DNA of 64,000 nt from Flavobacterium circumlabens (GTDB taxonomy: Bacteria > Bacteroidota > Bacteroidia > Flavobacteriales > Flavobacteriaceae). The notes under the pieces were generated by a model that made no database searches, was not told where the DNA came from, and saw only the letters and a list, made by a program, of their open reading frames with translations. The position numbers and the translations under genes were made by a program. Positions within the stretch are counted from its first letter, which is position 1. Each line of letters starts with the position of its first letter. The stretch lies in the NCBI RefSeq assembly GCF_004345565.1, contig NZ_SLWA01000001.1, positions 281,892 through 345,891 of the forward strand, given 5' to 3'. Shown piece after piece: positions 8,892 to 15,576 of the stretch.

Positions 8892-9602
8892 CTAGTCTTT
8901 CTTAGCCCCATGCAAACCACATTCCTTATGACTGGATTCCCACCACCATCTTCCGGCTCTGATATCTTCTCCGGGAAAAATTGCTCTTGTACAAGGCGCA
9001 CATCCAATGCTTACAAAACCTTCTTTGTGCAAAGCATTCTGCGGAACATTAAATTCTTTCAGATGATTTTCTACTTCTTCTAAACTCCATTTTAATAGCG
9101 GATTGAATTTTATGATTTCAAAACCTCCGTCATATTCAAACAGATTTAAATCATGTCTGTTTTCGGATTGCTCGGCTCTTAAACCCGTAATCCAGACTGC
9201 ATTTCCGGATAAAGCTTTTCTTAGCGGAACGACTTTTCGGATAAAGCAGCATTCTTTTCTGTTTTCAACCGAATCATAAAAACTGTTCGGGCCTTTGGTC
9301 TGAAGTAAATTTTCTACCGCTGCTGCTTCCGGAAAATAAACCTCAATCTGTTTTTTATACTTTTTTAATGTTCTGTGAAAAACATCATATGTTTCCTGAA
9401 ATAATCTTCCGGTATCCAAGGTAAAAACCGTGATTGCCAAATCATTTTTAAAGATAAAATCAGTAATTACCTGATCTTCCTGTCCAAATGAAGTTGAAAA
9501 AATTACTTTCCCCGGATATTCATCAGCCAAAAAAGCCAATGTTTCTTCCAGTGTAAAGTCTTTTGTTTTTTCTAATAATGATTCTGTAACTGTCGCACTC
9601 AT
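8892..9602 (-). CDS. cysH: Adenylyl-sulfate (APS) reductase, CysH family with 4Fe-4S motif
   Basis: 236 residues. The PP-loop-related stretch is FSTSFGQEDQV (residues 35-45) and LDTGRLFQET follows at 62-71. C118-C119 and C201/C204 (GCAPC) form the CC...CxxC iron-sulfur motif that separates APS-using reductases from PAPS-using ones. The catalytic C228 sits in ECGLH at the C-terminus. It reduces APS to sulfite and AMP with thioredoxin. The iron-sulfur motif and the lack of CysC in the operon agree with each other. It is the second gene of the operon, 25 bp after the TSUP permease. Confidence 0.93.
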   Translation of the reverse strand: MSATVTESLLEKTKDFTLEETLAFLADEYPGKVIFSTSFGQEDQVITDFIFKNDLAITVFTLDTGRLFQETYDVFHRTLKKYKKQIEVYFPEAAAVENLLQTKGPNSFYDSVENRKECCFIRKVVPLRKALSGNAVWITGLRAEQSENRHDLNLFEYDGGFEIIKFNPLLKWSLEEVENHLKEFNVPQNALHKEGFVSIGCAPCTRAIFPGEDIRAGRWWWESSHKECGLHGAKKD

Positions 9603-9627
9603 ATTTTCTTTCCCTTCTAAACTTATT

Positions 9628-10530
9628 TTATAATAATTTAGATAATGTTTTTAAACTCAATAAAATGATTAGTATTCCAACCGCAATCATCATTGGTTTT
9701 CTTTTGATTTTATTTACTAAAAATGCGGCTAATGGTGCCGAAATTACGCCTCCCAAAATCAAACCGATAATCACCTGCCATCCGTGGATTCCGCCAAAGA
9801 GCATGAAAGTGATACCACTTGCAAATGAAATCGCAAACTCTGCTGCATTTACCGAACCAATGGTGTATCTCGGATTTCTTCCTCTTCCTAATAATGTTGA
9901 AGTCACAATTGGCCCCCAGCCACCACCGCCAACCGAATCCATAAAACCTCCAAAAACAGCTAAAACACTTAATTTTTTAGTTTTCTTTTTTATAATGTTT
10001 TTTTTCAGGGCCTTTTTGATAATGATAACAGCCAAAATAATCATGTAAACGGCAATAAAAGGCTTGATAACATCACCATTAATGACATCTGCCAATAAAT
10101 ACGCTCCTGTTATGGAACCTAAAACTCCCGGAATCAACAAATGTTTTACCAGCTTTTTATTGATGTTCCCAAATCGGTGATGTGAAAGTGCTGATGCTCC
10201 CGTTGTAAACATTTCAGACACGTGAACCGCAGTGCTGCTCACAACCGGCGGAACTCCGTAAGCCAGTAAAAATGAAGTGGAAGTTGCTCCGTAACCCATT
10301 CCTAAAGTACCGTCTACCAATTGGGCAAAAACACCAATTAAGAAAAAAACCAAAAGCTCCTGATTAAATCCTGCTACAAATCCATTCCAGGTAAATTCCG
10401 AATAATGATTATAACCCAGTGTTATCAATAAACCAATTAATAATACAACCGGAATGATAATCCATAATCTCTCTTTTAAAGAAACTTCAGACTTTACTTC
10501 AACTGCGTTTATTTCCAATCCTTTCTCCAT
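9628..10530 (-). CDS. TSUP-family (TauE/SafE) sulfite/sulfate-type permease, first gene of sulfate operon
   Basis: 300 residues with a cytosolic N-tail of about 20, then seven to eight hydrophobic segments. The family repeats LVDGTLGMGYG (around 71-81) and FMDSVGGGGWGP (around 196-207) are both present. TSUP proteins move sulfur-containing anions across the inner membrane. As first gene of the sulfate assimilation operon it is likely a sulfate or sulfite importer; the substrate is inferred from context. A strong promoter match (10590-10619) and an operator-like site (10562-10579) lie just upstream. Confidence 0.86.
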   Translation of the reverse strand: MEKGLEINAVEVKSEVSLKERLWIIIPVVLLIGLLITLGYNHYSEFTWNGFVAGFNQELLVFFLIGVFAQLVDGTLGMGYGATSTSFLLAYGVPPVVSSTAVHVSEMFTTGASALSHHRFGNINKKLVKHLLIPGVLGSITGAYLLADVINGDVIKPFIAVYMIILAVIIIKKALKKNIIKKKTKKLSVLAVFGGFMDSVGGGGWGPIVTSTLLGRGRNPRYTIGSVNAAEFAISFASGITFMLFGGIHGWQVIIGLILGGVISAPLAAFLVNKIKRKPMMIAVGILIILLSLKTLSKLL

Positions 10531-10561
10531 ATTTTTTTTGAAATGTCTTTTTTTAATCTAT

Positions 10562-10579
10562 TACCCTATCGGCTTAGTA
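10562..10579. promoter_or_regulatory. Operator-like site 1, start of the sulfate operon
   Basis: TACCCTATCGGCTTAGTA matches the site at 26533-26550 at 15 of 18 positions. It lies about 10 bp downstream of the -7 box at 10590-10597, so a bound repressor would block the start of the sulfate operon. Its half sites TAC...GTA suit a winged-helix dimer such as the Rrf2 protein encoded at 11664-12074. The pairing with that protein is inferred. Confidence 0.55.
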
Positions 10580-10589
10580 GATTACTATG

Positions 10590-10619
10590 CAAAAATAGTA
10601 TTTATTTGTAAATAACAAA
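10590..10619 (-). promoter_or_regulatory. Promoter of the sulfate assimilation operon
   Basis: On the minus strand TTTG (10619-10616) and TATTTTTG (10597-10590) are separated by 18 bp, an exact match to the Bacteroidota -33/-7 consensus. The predicted 5' untranslated region is about 55 nt and has no leader reading frame. Confidence 0.7.
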
Positions 10620-10841
10620 ATAATATTTGGATTTTTTAATTCAAAAAAGAGCTGAATCTCAAACATTTAAAATAAAACTTACTTTTCTTTATAAATTTGA
10701 TAACCATTCAGAATCACATAGCCTATTAACGAACTAAAAAACACAGGCTTAGCAAAATATTTACGTAATACTTCATATAATGTCTATAAAATCGATAGGA
10801 TTATAGTGAATTAGTTGTTATTTTTGGCAAAATTTTTATTT

Positions 10842-11624
10842 ATGGATTTTCAAATAGGACTTGTAATCGCGGGTTTATTCGTGGGTTTTATAGTAGGATT
10901 GACTGGTGTGGGCGGCGGTTCTCTGATGACTCCGATTTTATTGTGGTTCAACATTCCTCCTACGACCGCAGTTGGCACTGATTTATTGTATGCCGCTTTT
11001 ACCAAAATGGGCGGTGTATATGTCCATAATAAAAAAAGCAATATTAACTGGAAGATCACAGGCTGGCTTTCTCTCGGAAGTGTTCCGGCTGCCTTAATTA
11101 CTTTATGGATATTAGAAAGTATCAAGACTGATATTACAACCCTAAATGCTTTGATTAAATACAGTTTAGGCTGGGCATTGCTTTTTACTTCTGTGGCGAT
11201 TTTGTTTAAGAATAGAATTATGAAGTTTTCTAAAAAACATGCCGGCGACAGATTTCACAAAGAGAGTACTACTCAGAATGTACTGACTGTTGCCATTGGT
11301 GTACTATTAGGCGCTACGGTAACGCTGACTTCGATTGGTGCGGGTGCATTAGGAACAGTGACTTTATTTTTCCTGTATCCGCTGCTGCCTACTCCTAAAT
11401 TAGTAGGAACTGAAATCGCGCACGCTGTACCCTTAACACTTGTGGCAGGAATAGGGCATGCCTCAATGGGAAATCTGGATTTACTTTTACTTGGACAATT
11501 ATTATTGGGTTCTCTGCCCGGAATTTACATCGGAAGCATGCTAAGTGGAAAAGTTCCTGATTTATTCCTCAGAAACGCTATTGCAGTAATGTTGTTTATG
11601 GTAGGCTATAAATTGATTTTTTAA
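10842..11624 (+). CDS. TSUP-family permease, divergent from the sulfate operon
   Basis: About 260 residues from ATG at 10842 (MDFQIGL). A TTG 27 bp upstream stays in frame, but a TAnnTTTG promoter box at 10819-10826 would lie inside that extension, so the ATG is preferred, with a very short leader. LVIAGLFVGFIVGLTGVGGGSLMTPIL near the N-terminus and VTLTSIGAGALGT (around 165) are the two TSUP repeats. Eight membrane segments are likely. Together with 9628-10530 it gives two different TSUP permeases flanking one promoter region; this one may export sulfite or import another sulfur anion. Substrate unknown. It converges on the Rrf2 gene, 39 bp away. Confidence 0.85.
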   Translation: MDFQIGLVIAGLFVGFIVGLTGVGGGSLMTPILLWFNIPPTTAVGTDLLYAAFTKMGGVYVHNKKSNINWKITGWLSLGSVPAALITLWILESIKTDITTLNALIKYSLGWALLFTSVAILFKNRIMKFSKKHAGDRFHKESTTQNVLTVAIGVLLGATVTLTSIGAGALGTVTLFFLYPLLPTPKLVGTEIAHAVPLTLVAGIGHASMGNLDLLLLGQLLLGSLPGIYIGSMLSGKVPDLFLRNAIAVMLFMVGYKLIF

Positions 11625-11663
11625 ATCTTTTTATTTTTATTTCTTAGAAAAGCTTTATGAATC

Positions 11664-12074
11664 TTAGAAAGCAATATCTGCCAACGAATTACTTTCCAGT
11701 ATTTTAAGTGTATTATCCCTAACCTCAGTCATTAAACGTCTTGCTGCGCAGGTTGACTCATCATCGCAATCATCGCATTTTTCATAAAAATTGTGGCTTG
11801 CACACGGAAGCAATGCAATCGGACCTTCCAGAATACGGTACACTTTGGCCATACTGATCTCTTTCGGATCTTTGATTAAGTAATAACCACCGCCTTTTCC
11901 TTTTTTAGCACCCAGAAAACCAGAGTTTCTAAGCAATAACAAAATACTTTCCAGGAATTTAATTGAAATATGTTCGCTTTTTGCAATTTCAGCAATTTGC
12001 ACAGGTTCGTTATTCTCGCGTCTTGCCAAATAAGTTAAAGCTTTGATTCCGTATTTTGTTTTCTTTGAAAGCAC
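11664..12074 (-). CDS. Rrf2-family transcriptional regulator with four-cysteine cluster motif
   Basis: 136 residues, normal for Rrf2/IscR/CymR. Residues 1-60 form the winged helix (MLSKKTKYGIKAL...), with GKGGGYYL as the wing. C91, C100, C103 and C109 (spacing CX8CX2CX5C) stand where IscR-type proteins bind a Fe-S cluster. IscR uses three Cys, so the exact ligand set here may differ. CymR, another member, is the cysteine-metabolism repressor of Firmicutes. The gene lies between the TSUP permease and an RDD gene. With four similar operator-like sites in the window, it is the best candidate for the local sulfur regulator. Function is inferred. Confidence 0.85.
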   Translation of the reverse strand: MLSKKTKYGIKALTYLARRENNEPVQIAEIAKSEHISIKFLESILLLLRNSGFLGAKKGKGGGYYLIKDPKEISMAKVYRILEGPIALLPCASHNFYEKCDDCDDESTCAARRLMTEVRDNTLKILESNSLADIAF

Positions 12075-12149
12075 TTTTAAATATTTTAGATTTTAGAGTG
12101 TTGATTTTAGATTTTATCTAAATCAATCACACGATATATTTTTAAATAA

Positions 12150-12184
12150 CAAAAATATGCTTTTTATATGAGAATACTAACAAA
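12150..12184 (-). promoter_or_regulatory. Promoter of the Rrf2 regulator gene
   Basis: On the minus strand TTTG (12184-12181) and TATTTTTG (12157-12150) lie 23 bp apart, at the upper limit of the Bacteroidota spacing. The predicted leader to the ATG at 12074 is about 70 nt. Confidence 0.45.
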
Positions 12185-12202
12185 ATGAATTTAAATTCTA
12201 CT

Positions 12203-12220
12203 TTACCTATCAAATTACTT
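12203..12220. promoter_or_regulatory. Operator-like site 2, upstream of the Rrf2 gene
   Basis: TTACCTATCAAATTACTT agrees with the 26533-26550 site at 14 of 18 positions, with the whole centre CTATCAAATTA intact. It lies about 20 bp upstream of the predicted -33 box of the Rrf2 gene, which suggests autoregulation. It is the weakest of the four copies. Confidence 0.4.
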
Positions 12221-12233
12221 CTTTATTTTTGAT

Positions 12234-12743
12234 TTATGATTCTATTTCCTGAACTCCAATTAAGTTAAATTCATGAAATATTTTCACTTCTTCATCTAAA
12301 GCTTTTTTATTCACTACATAAGTATCAGACATTGAATCATGCCATCCTCTTCCTGAACTTCCTAAAAACGAAAGCCCGTCAAAAGGAATTATTCTGCATA
12401 AACTTCTTTTAAGAATAGTCCCAAAATCAGGTTTTTCACCATTTTCATCAACTACAATTGTACCTGTGATTAGTTTAGCCAAAGATCTTCCAAACAAACC
12501 TTCGGTAACGGTGTAATAAATAATCGTGAAAAGAATAAAAAGTATTCTTCCTTCTAAATCACCAATATTACCCATCCAGTCAACTAATCCGTTCAACCCT
12601 AAAAGACTTCCGAAAAATCCTAAAAAAGCAGCTAGAAGAAAGATTAACGCTAAAATAAAAATATTATCCAAGAGATAATTAAGAAATCTTTGCCCGCCTG
12701 AAACTAATAATTTGTCATCAAGAATGTAGGTAGAGTTACTCAT
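12234..12743 (-). CDS. RDD-family membrane protein
   Basis: 169 residues. R19 in GQRFLNYLLDNIF and the Asp two helical turns later give the Arg-Asp pair that names the family, and GRSLAKLITG (around 84-93) is the conserved loop. Three hydrophobic segments are visible (about 25-50, 65-80 and a weaker third). RDD proteins are found in the inner membrane and some have been linked to ion exchange; no specific role can be read here. It ends 160 bp before the Rrf2 gene and is probably a separate unit, since that gap has its own promoter match. Confidence 0.8.
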   Translation of the reverse strand: MSNSTYILDDKLLVSGGQRFLNYLLDNIFILALIFLLAAFLGFFGSLLGLNGLVDWMGNIGDLEGRILFILFTIIYYTVTEGLFGRSLAKLITGTIVVDENGEKPDFGTILKRSLCRIIPFDGLSFLGSSGRGWHDSMSDTYVVNKKALDEEVKIFHEFNLIGVQEIES

Positions 12744-12830
12744 GTTTGGTTTTAAGTTTATGATTATTAATAGTATTTAAATTTTAGTCCAAACAAAAAT
12801 ATACTTTTTAGCCAAACAATTACAAAATAG

Positions 12831-12877
12831 AATAACGATTTTTAACAGTAATAAAATTACAGTCAAAAATCGTTATT
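12831..12877. terminator. Terminator after the MetZ-like gene
   Basis: AATAACGATTTTT (12831-12843) pairs with AAAAATCGTTATT (12865-12877), and GTAAT/ATTAC extends it inside. It lies about 60 bp beyond the stop of the PLP enzyme at 12939-14111. Confidence 0.6.
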
Positions 12878-12938
12878 TATAATTTGCTTTATGGGTTTCC
12901 AACAATCTAAAATCAGAAATCTAAAGTCTAAAATTTAT

Positions 12939-14111
12939 TTAAGAAAGCGCCTGTTTTAAATCGGCAATTACATCTTTTACGGTTTCCAAACCTACGGAAA
13001 CACGCACCAGACCTTGTGTAATCCCAACTGCCAGCTGATCTTCTTCTGACAACTTACTGTGTGTTGTTGAAGCCGGGTGCGTAACAATTGATCGGGTATC
13101 TCCAATATTAGCAGAAAGCGAGCAGAGTTTTATTTTATCTAAAAACTTTCGTCCTGCTTCTATGCCGCCTTTGATTTCAAACGCAATGATATTTCCACCT
13201 AAAAGCATCTGTTTTTTGGCGATTTCATATTGGGGATGCGATTTCAAAAACGGATATTTTACGCTGTTCACATTCGGATGTGCTTCTAAAAATTCAGCGA
13301 CTTTTAAGGCGTTCTCGCAGTGTTTTTCTACGCGAATGGCGAGCGTTTCCAAACTTTTAGATAAAATCCACGCATTAAACGGAGACAAAGCCGGACCTGT
13401 ATTTCTTGAAAATAAATAAATCTGTCGGATCAAATCTTCGCTTCCTACTGTCACTCCGCCTAAAACACGACCCTGACCGTCAATTAATTTGGTTGCTGAA
13501 TGCACTACCAAATGCGCTCCAAACTTAATTGGCTGCTGCAGATAAGGTGTTGCAAAACAGTTATCAATAATTAAAATCAGATTGTGTTTTTTGGCAATGT
13601 CTCCCAACAATTGCAGATCAATTATATCTACACCGGGATTTGTAGGGGACTCCGCGTATAATATTTTAGTATTAGGCTTAATGAAACTCTCTATCGTTTC
13701 CGGTTTGTTGATCTCAAAATACGAAGTTTCGATATTCCATTTTGGGAAATACGTCATAAACAACGCATGAGTCGAACCAAAAACACTGCTCGCAGATACA
13801 ATATGATCGCCTGCATTTAGCAAGGCTGCAAAAGTGGAATAAACGGCTGCCATTCCGGTAGCAAAGGCATATCCGGCTTCGGCACCTTCCATTTTGCATA
13901 TTTTATCTACAAATTCAGTCGTATTCGGGTTGCTGAAACGGCTGTAAATATTTCTTTCTTTTTCTTCTGTAAAAGAAGCTCTCATATCTTCTGCATCTTC
14001 AAATACAAAGCTTGACGATAAGTATAAGGGCACCGAATGCTCCAGATACTGAGATCTTTCTAATTGTGTTCTTATGGCCTGTGTTTCAAAACCAAATTCT
14101 TGTTCGTTCAT
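12939..14111 (-). CDS. Cys/Met-metabolism PLP enzyme, O-succinyl/acetylhomoserine sulfhydrylase (MetZ-like)
   Basis: About 390 residues from ATG at 14111 (MNEQEFGFETQAIR). An in-frame upstream start would add 13 poorly conserved residues and is not preferred. The PLP lysine is in HSATKLIDGQGRVLGG, SRFSNPNTTEF carries the phosphate-binding Tyr/Arg neighbourhood, and HPASTTHSKL is the family C-terminal motif. The sequence resembles MetZ, which joins activated homoserine with sulfide to make homocysteine, but cystathionine gamma-synthase/lyase cannot be excluded by eye. The MetY-type enzyme at 21489-22790 is a second, distinct member, so the cluster has two parallel enzymes. No riboswitch was seen upstream. 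Confidence 0.87.
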   Translation of the reverse strand: MNEQEFGFETQAIRTQLERSQYLEHSVPLYLSSSFVFEDAEDMRASFTEEKERNIYSRFSNPNTTEFVDKICKMEGAEAGYAFATGMAAVYSTFAALLNAGDHIVSASSVFGSTHALFMTYFPKWNIETSYFEINKPETIESFIKPNTKILYAESPTNPGVDIIDLQLLGDIAKKHNLILIIDNCFATPYLQQPIKFGAHLVVHSATKLIDGQGRVLGGVTVGSEDLIRQIYLFSRNTGPALSPFNAWILSKSLETLAIRVEKHCENALKVAEFLEAHPNVNSVKYPFLKSHPQYEIAKKQMLLGGNIIAFEIKGGIEAGRKFLDKIKLCSLSANIGDTRSIVTHPASTTHSKLSEEDQLAVGITQGLVRVSVGLETVKDVIADLKQALS

Positions 14112-14237
14112 TTTTTTTTTGTTTAACACGAATTGCACTAAGCAGCACAAATCATCACTTTTTAAATTTCACAAAGATTCACTAAGGAATTTGATGCGAA
14201 TTTTCATTATTTGAGAATTATCTAATTCTCTAATTGA

Positions 14238-14669
14238 CTAATTCCCTAATTCTGTATCATTCAGTACAACTTTGTATTTTATTGTAGCTGTAGGTTCAAC
14301 CGTTTTGGCTACCGAACAGTATCTCTCAAAAGAAAGCTGTGCAGCACGATGTGCCTTTTCCGGATTGATGTCACCTTCTAAGTAGAAAACCACATTGATT
14401 TCCTTAAAAGGTTTTGCTTCGTCGATCTGAACACGAAGTCCTTCTACCTCAGCATTAAAAGAAGTTATTTCCTGACGTTGTTTTTTTAAAATCGAAATCA
14501 TATCGATAGCACTGCATCCTGCAACGCCCATTAAAACAAGCTCCATAGGACTTGCGCCTAAATCGCTTCCTCCAAATTCGGCTCTGCTGTCCACATCAAC
14601 TACATGACCCCGTTCATTTTTTAATTTAAAATGAAATGCATCATTTACTCTGTTTAAGGTTACTTTCAT
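14238..14669 (-). CDS. OsmC-family protein
   Basis: 143 residues, usual for OsmC/Ohr. The two redox cysteines are in MGVAGCSAID (around residue 52) and ERYCSV (around 114). OsmC and Ohr proteins reduce organic hydroperoxides with paired thiols; this one belongs to the broader OsmC branch often found beside sulfur genes. It sits 127 bp upstream of the MetZ-like gene on the same strand. That gap (14112-14237) is made of AATTAG/GAATTA low-complexity words and shows no control element. Physiological substrate unknown. Confidence 0.87.
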   Translation of the reverse strand: MKVTLNRVNDAFHFKLKNERGHVVDVDSRAEFGGSDLGASPMELVLMGVAGCSAIDMISILKKQRQEITSFNAEVEGLRVQIDEAKPFKEINVVFYLEGDINPEKAHRAAQLSFERYCSVAKTVEPTATIKYKVVLNDTELGN

Positions 14670-14746
14670 TTTTTTGTTTTTTGTTGTGTTTTTGTTTTTT
14701 GAATTCCAAAATGGGAACTCAGGAATATTTTAACTTTGGAAATGTG

Positions 14747-15463
14747 CTATTTCTTTTTAGCTTTTGTTTTAGCTTTTGTTTTAGCTTTTACTTTTGTTTC
14801 CTGCGGTTTAGCTTTAACTACTTCTTTTTTATTACAATTGCTTTTTTCATAAAGCTCAATAATACGATTGGCTAAAGTATTTTTTTTGAAATTTTCAGCA
14901 TTTACAGCTTCTAAAAAAGCCGGACAATCTTTAAACTGAAGGCTTGAAATATTTCTTACCGCTTTATCCATTCCTACATTTACAGACATCATTGCCGACA
15001 ACATATAGACAAAATAAACACCATCCTCTTTTTCCTTTCCCATATAAAGCATTGTACCTCCTCCGGATCCCGTTGAAGTACCGTTAACGGCATTATACCT
15101 GAAAGTGGATTGAAGTGCGTCTACCGTAAGTTTAATGCCATTAGCATAAATTACGTACAACCAGGATTTATCACTGCTTTTCTTAACGCCTTTCTCTCCT
15201 TTGTCCTGAAGAACAAATAATCTTTCTGCCTGATATTTATTCCCATCCTTATCCACATACTCGACTTTTTTAAGCTCTTCACTCAAAATTTTCTCTGTAT
15301 CTCCCTTTTCAGTAAGCCTGAATTTAACTTTAGAACTATTTATTTCAACGAGCTCTGCAAATCCTTTTTTAACCGTTCCGTTTTCAAAAGTTAAAACAGC
15401 TTCATAATATTTTGCCTGCATCGTAAAAGATATCAGACATAAAAGGAGATAGATTTTTTTCAT
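14747..15463 (-). CDS. Hypothetical secreted protein with Lys/Thr-rich tail
   Basis: About 238 residues from the ATG at 15463, chosen because it starts directly on a signal peptide (MKKIYLLLCLISFTMQA); a start 30 bp upstream would put charged residues before it. The mature part is rich in charged residues and beta-strand patterns (AVLTFENGTVKKGFAEL, KYQAERLFVLQ). The end is a repeated KAKTKAK tail. No known domain was recognised. It lies between ThrA and OsmC with gaps of 70-110 bp and no terminator seen, so it may be co-transcribed with thrA. An envelope location is inferred from the signal peptide. Confidence 0.72.
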   Translation of the reverse strand: MKKIYLLLCLISFTMQAKYYEAVLTFENGTVKKGFAELVEINSSKVKFRLTEKGDTEKILSEELKKVEYVDKDGNKYQAERLFVLQDKGEKGVKKSSDKSWLYVIYANGIKLTVDALQSTFRYNAVNGTSTGSGGGTMLYMGKEKEDGVYFVYMLSAMMSVNVGMDKAVRNISSLQFKDCPAFLEAVNAENFKKNTLANRIIELYEKSNCNKKEVVKAKPQETKVKAKTKAKTKAKKK

Positions 15464-15576
15464 TATTTTTTTAGGTTTATTTATTTGGGGCATGGAGAAT
15501 TTGAAAATTTCAAATTCTTTATTTTTTTAATTTTTAAAATTTACTTTAACTTCTCAACTGTAGAAATCTAAAATCA

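Noticed and set aside
10741..10773. Short minus-strand frame MKYYVNILLSLCFLVR upstream of the sulfate operon, considered as a leader peptide
   Set aside because: It lies upstream of the predicted promoter (10590-10619), has a single Cys and no terminator after it.
13714..13899. 61-codon frame inside the MetZ-like gene
   Set aside because: Alternative frame of a well-supported PLP enzyme; its Cys-rich look comes from the frame shift.
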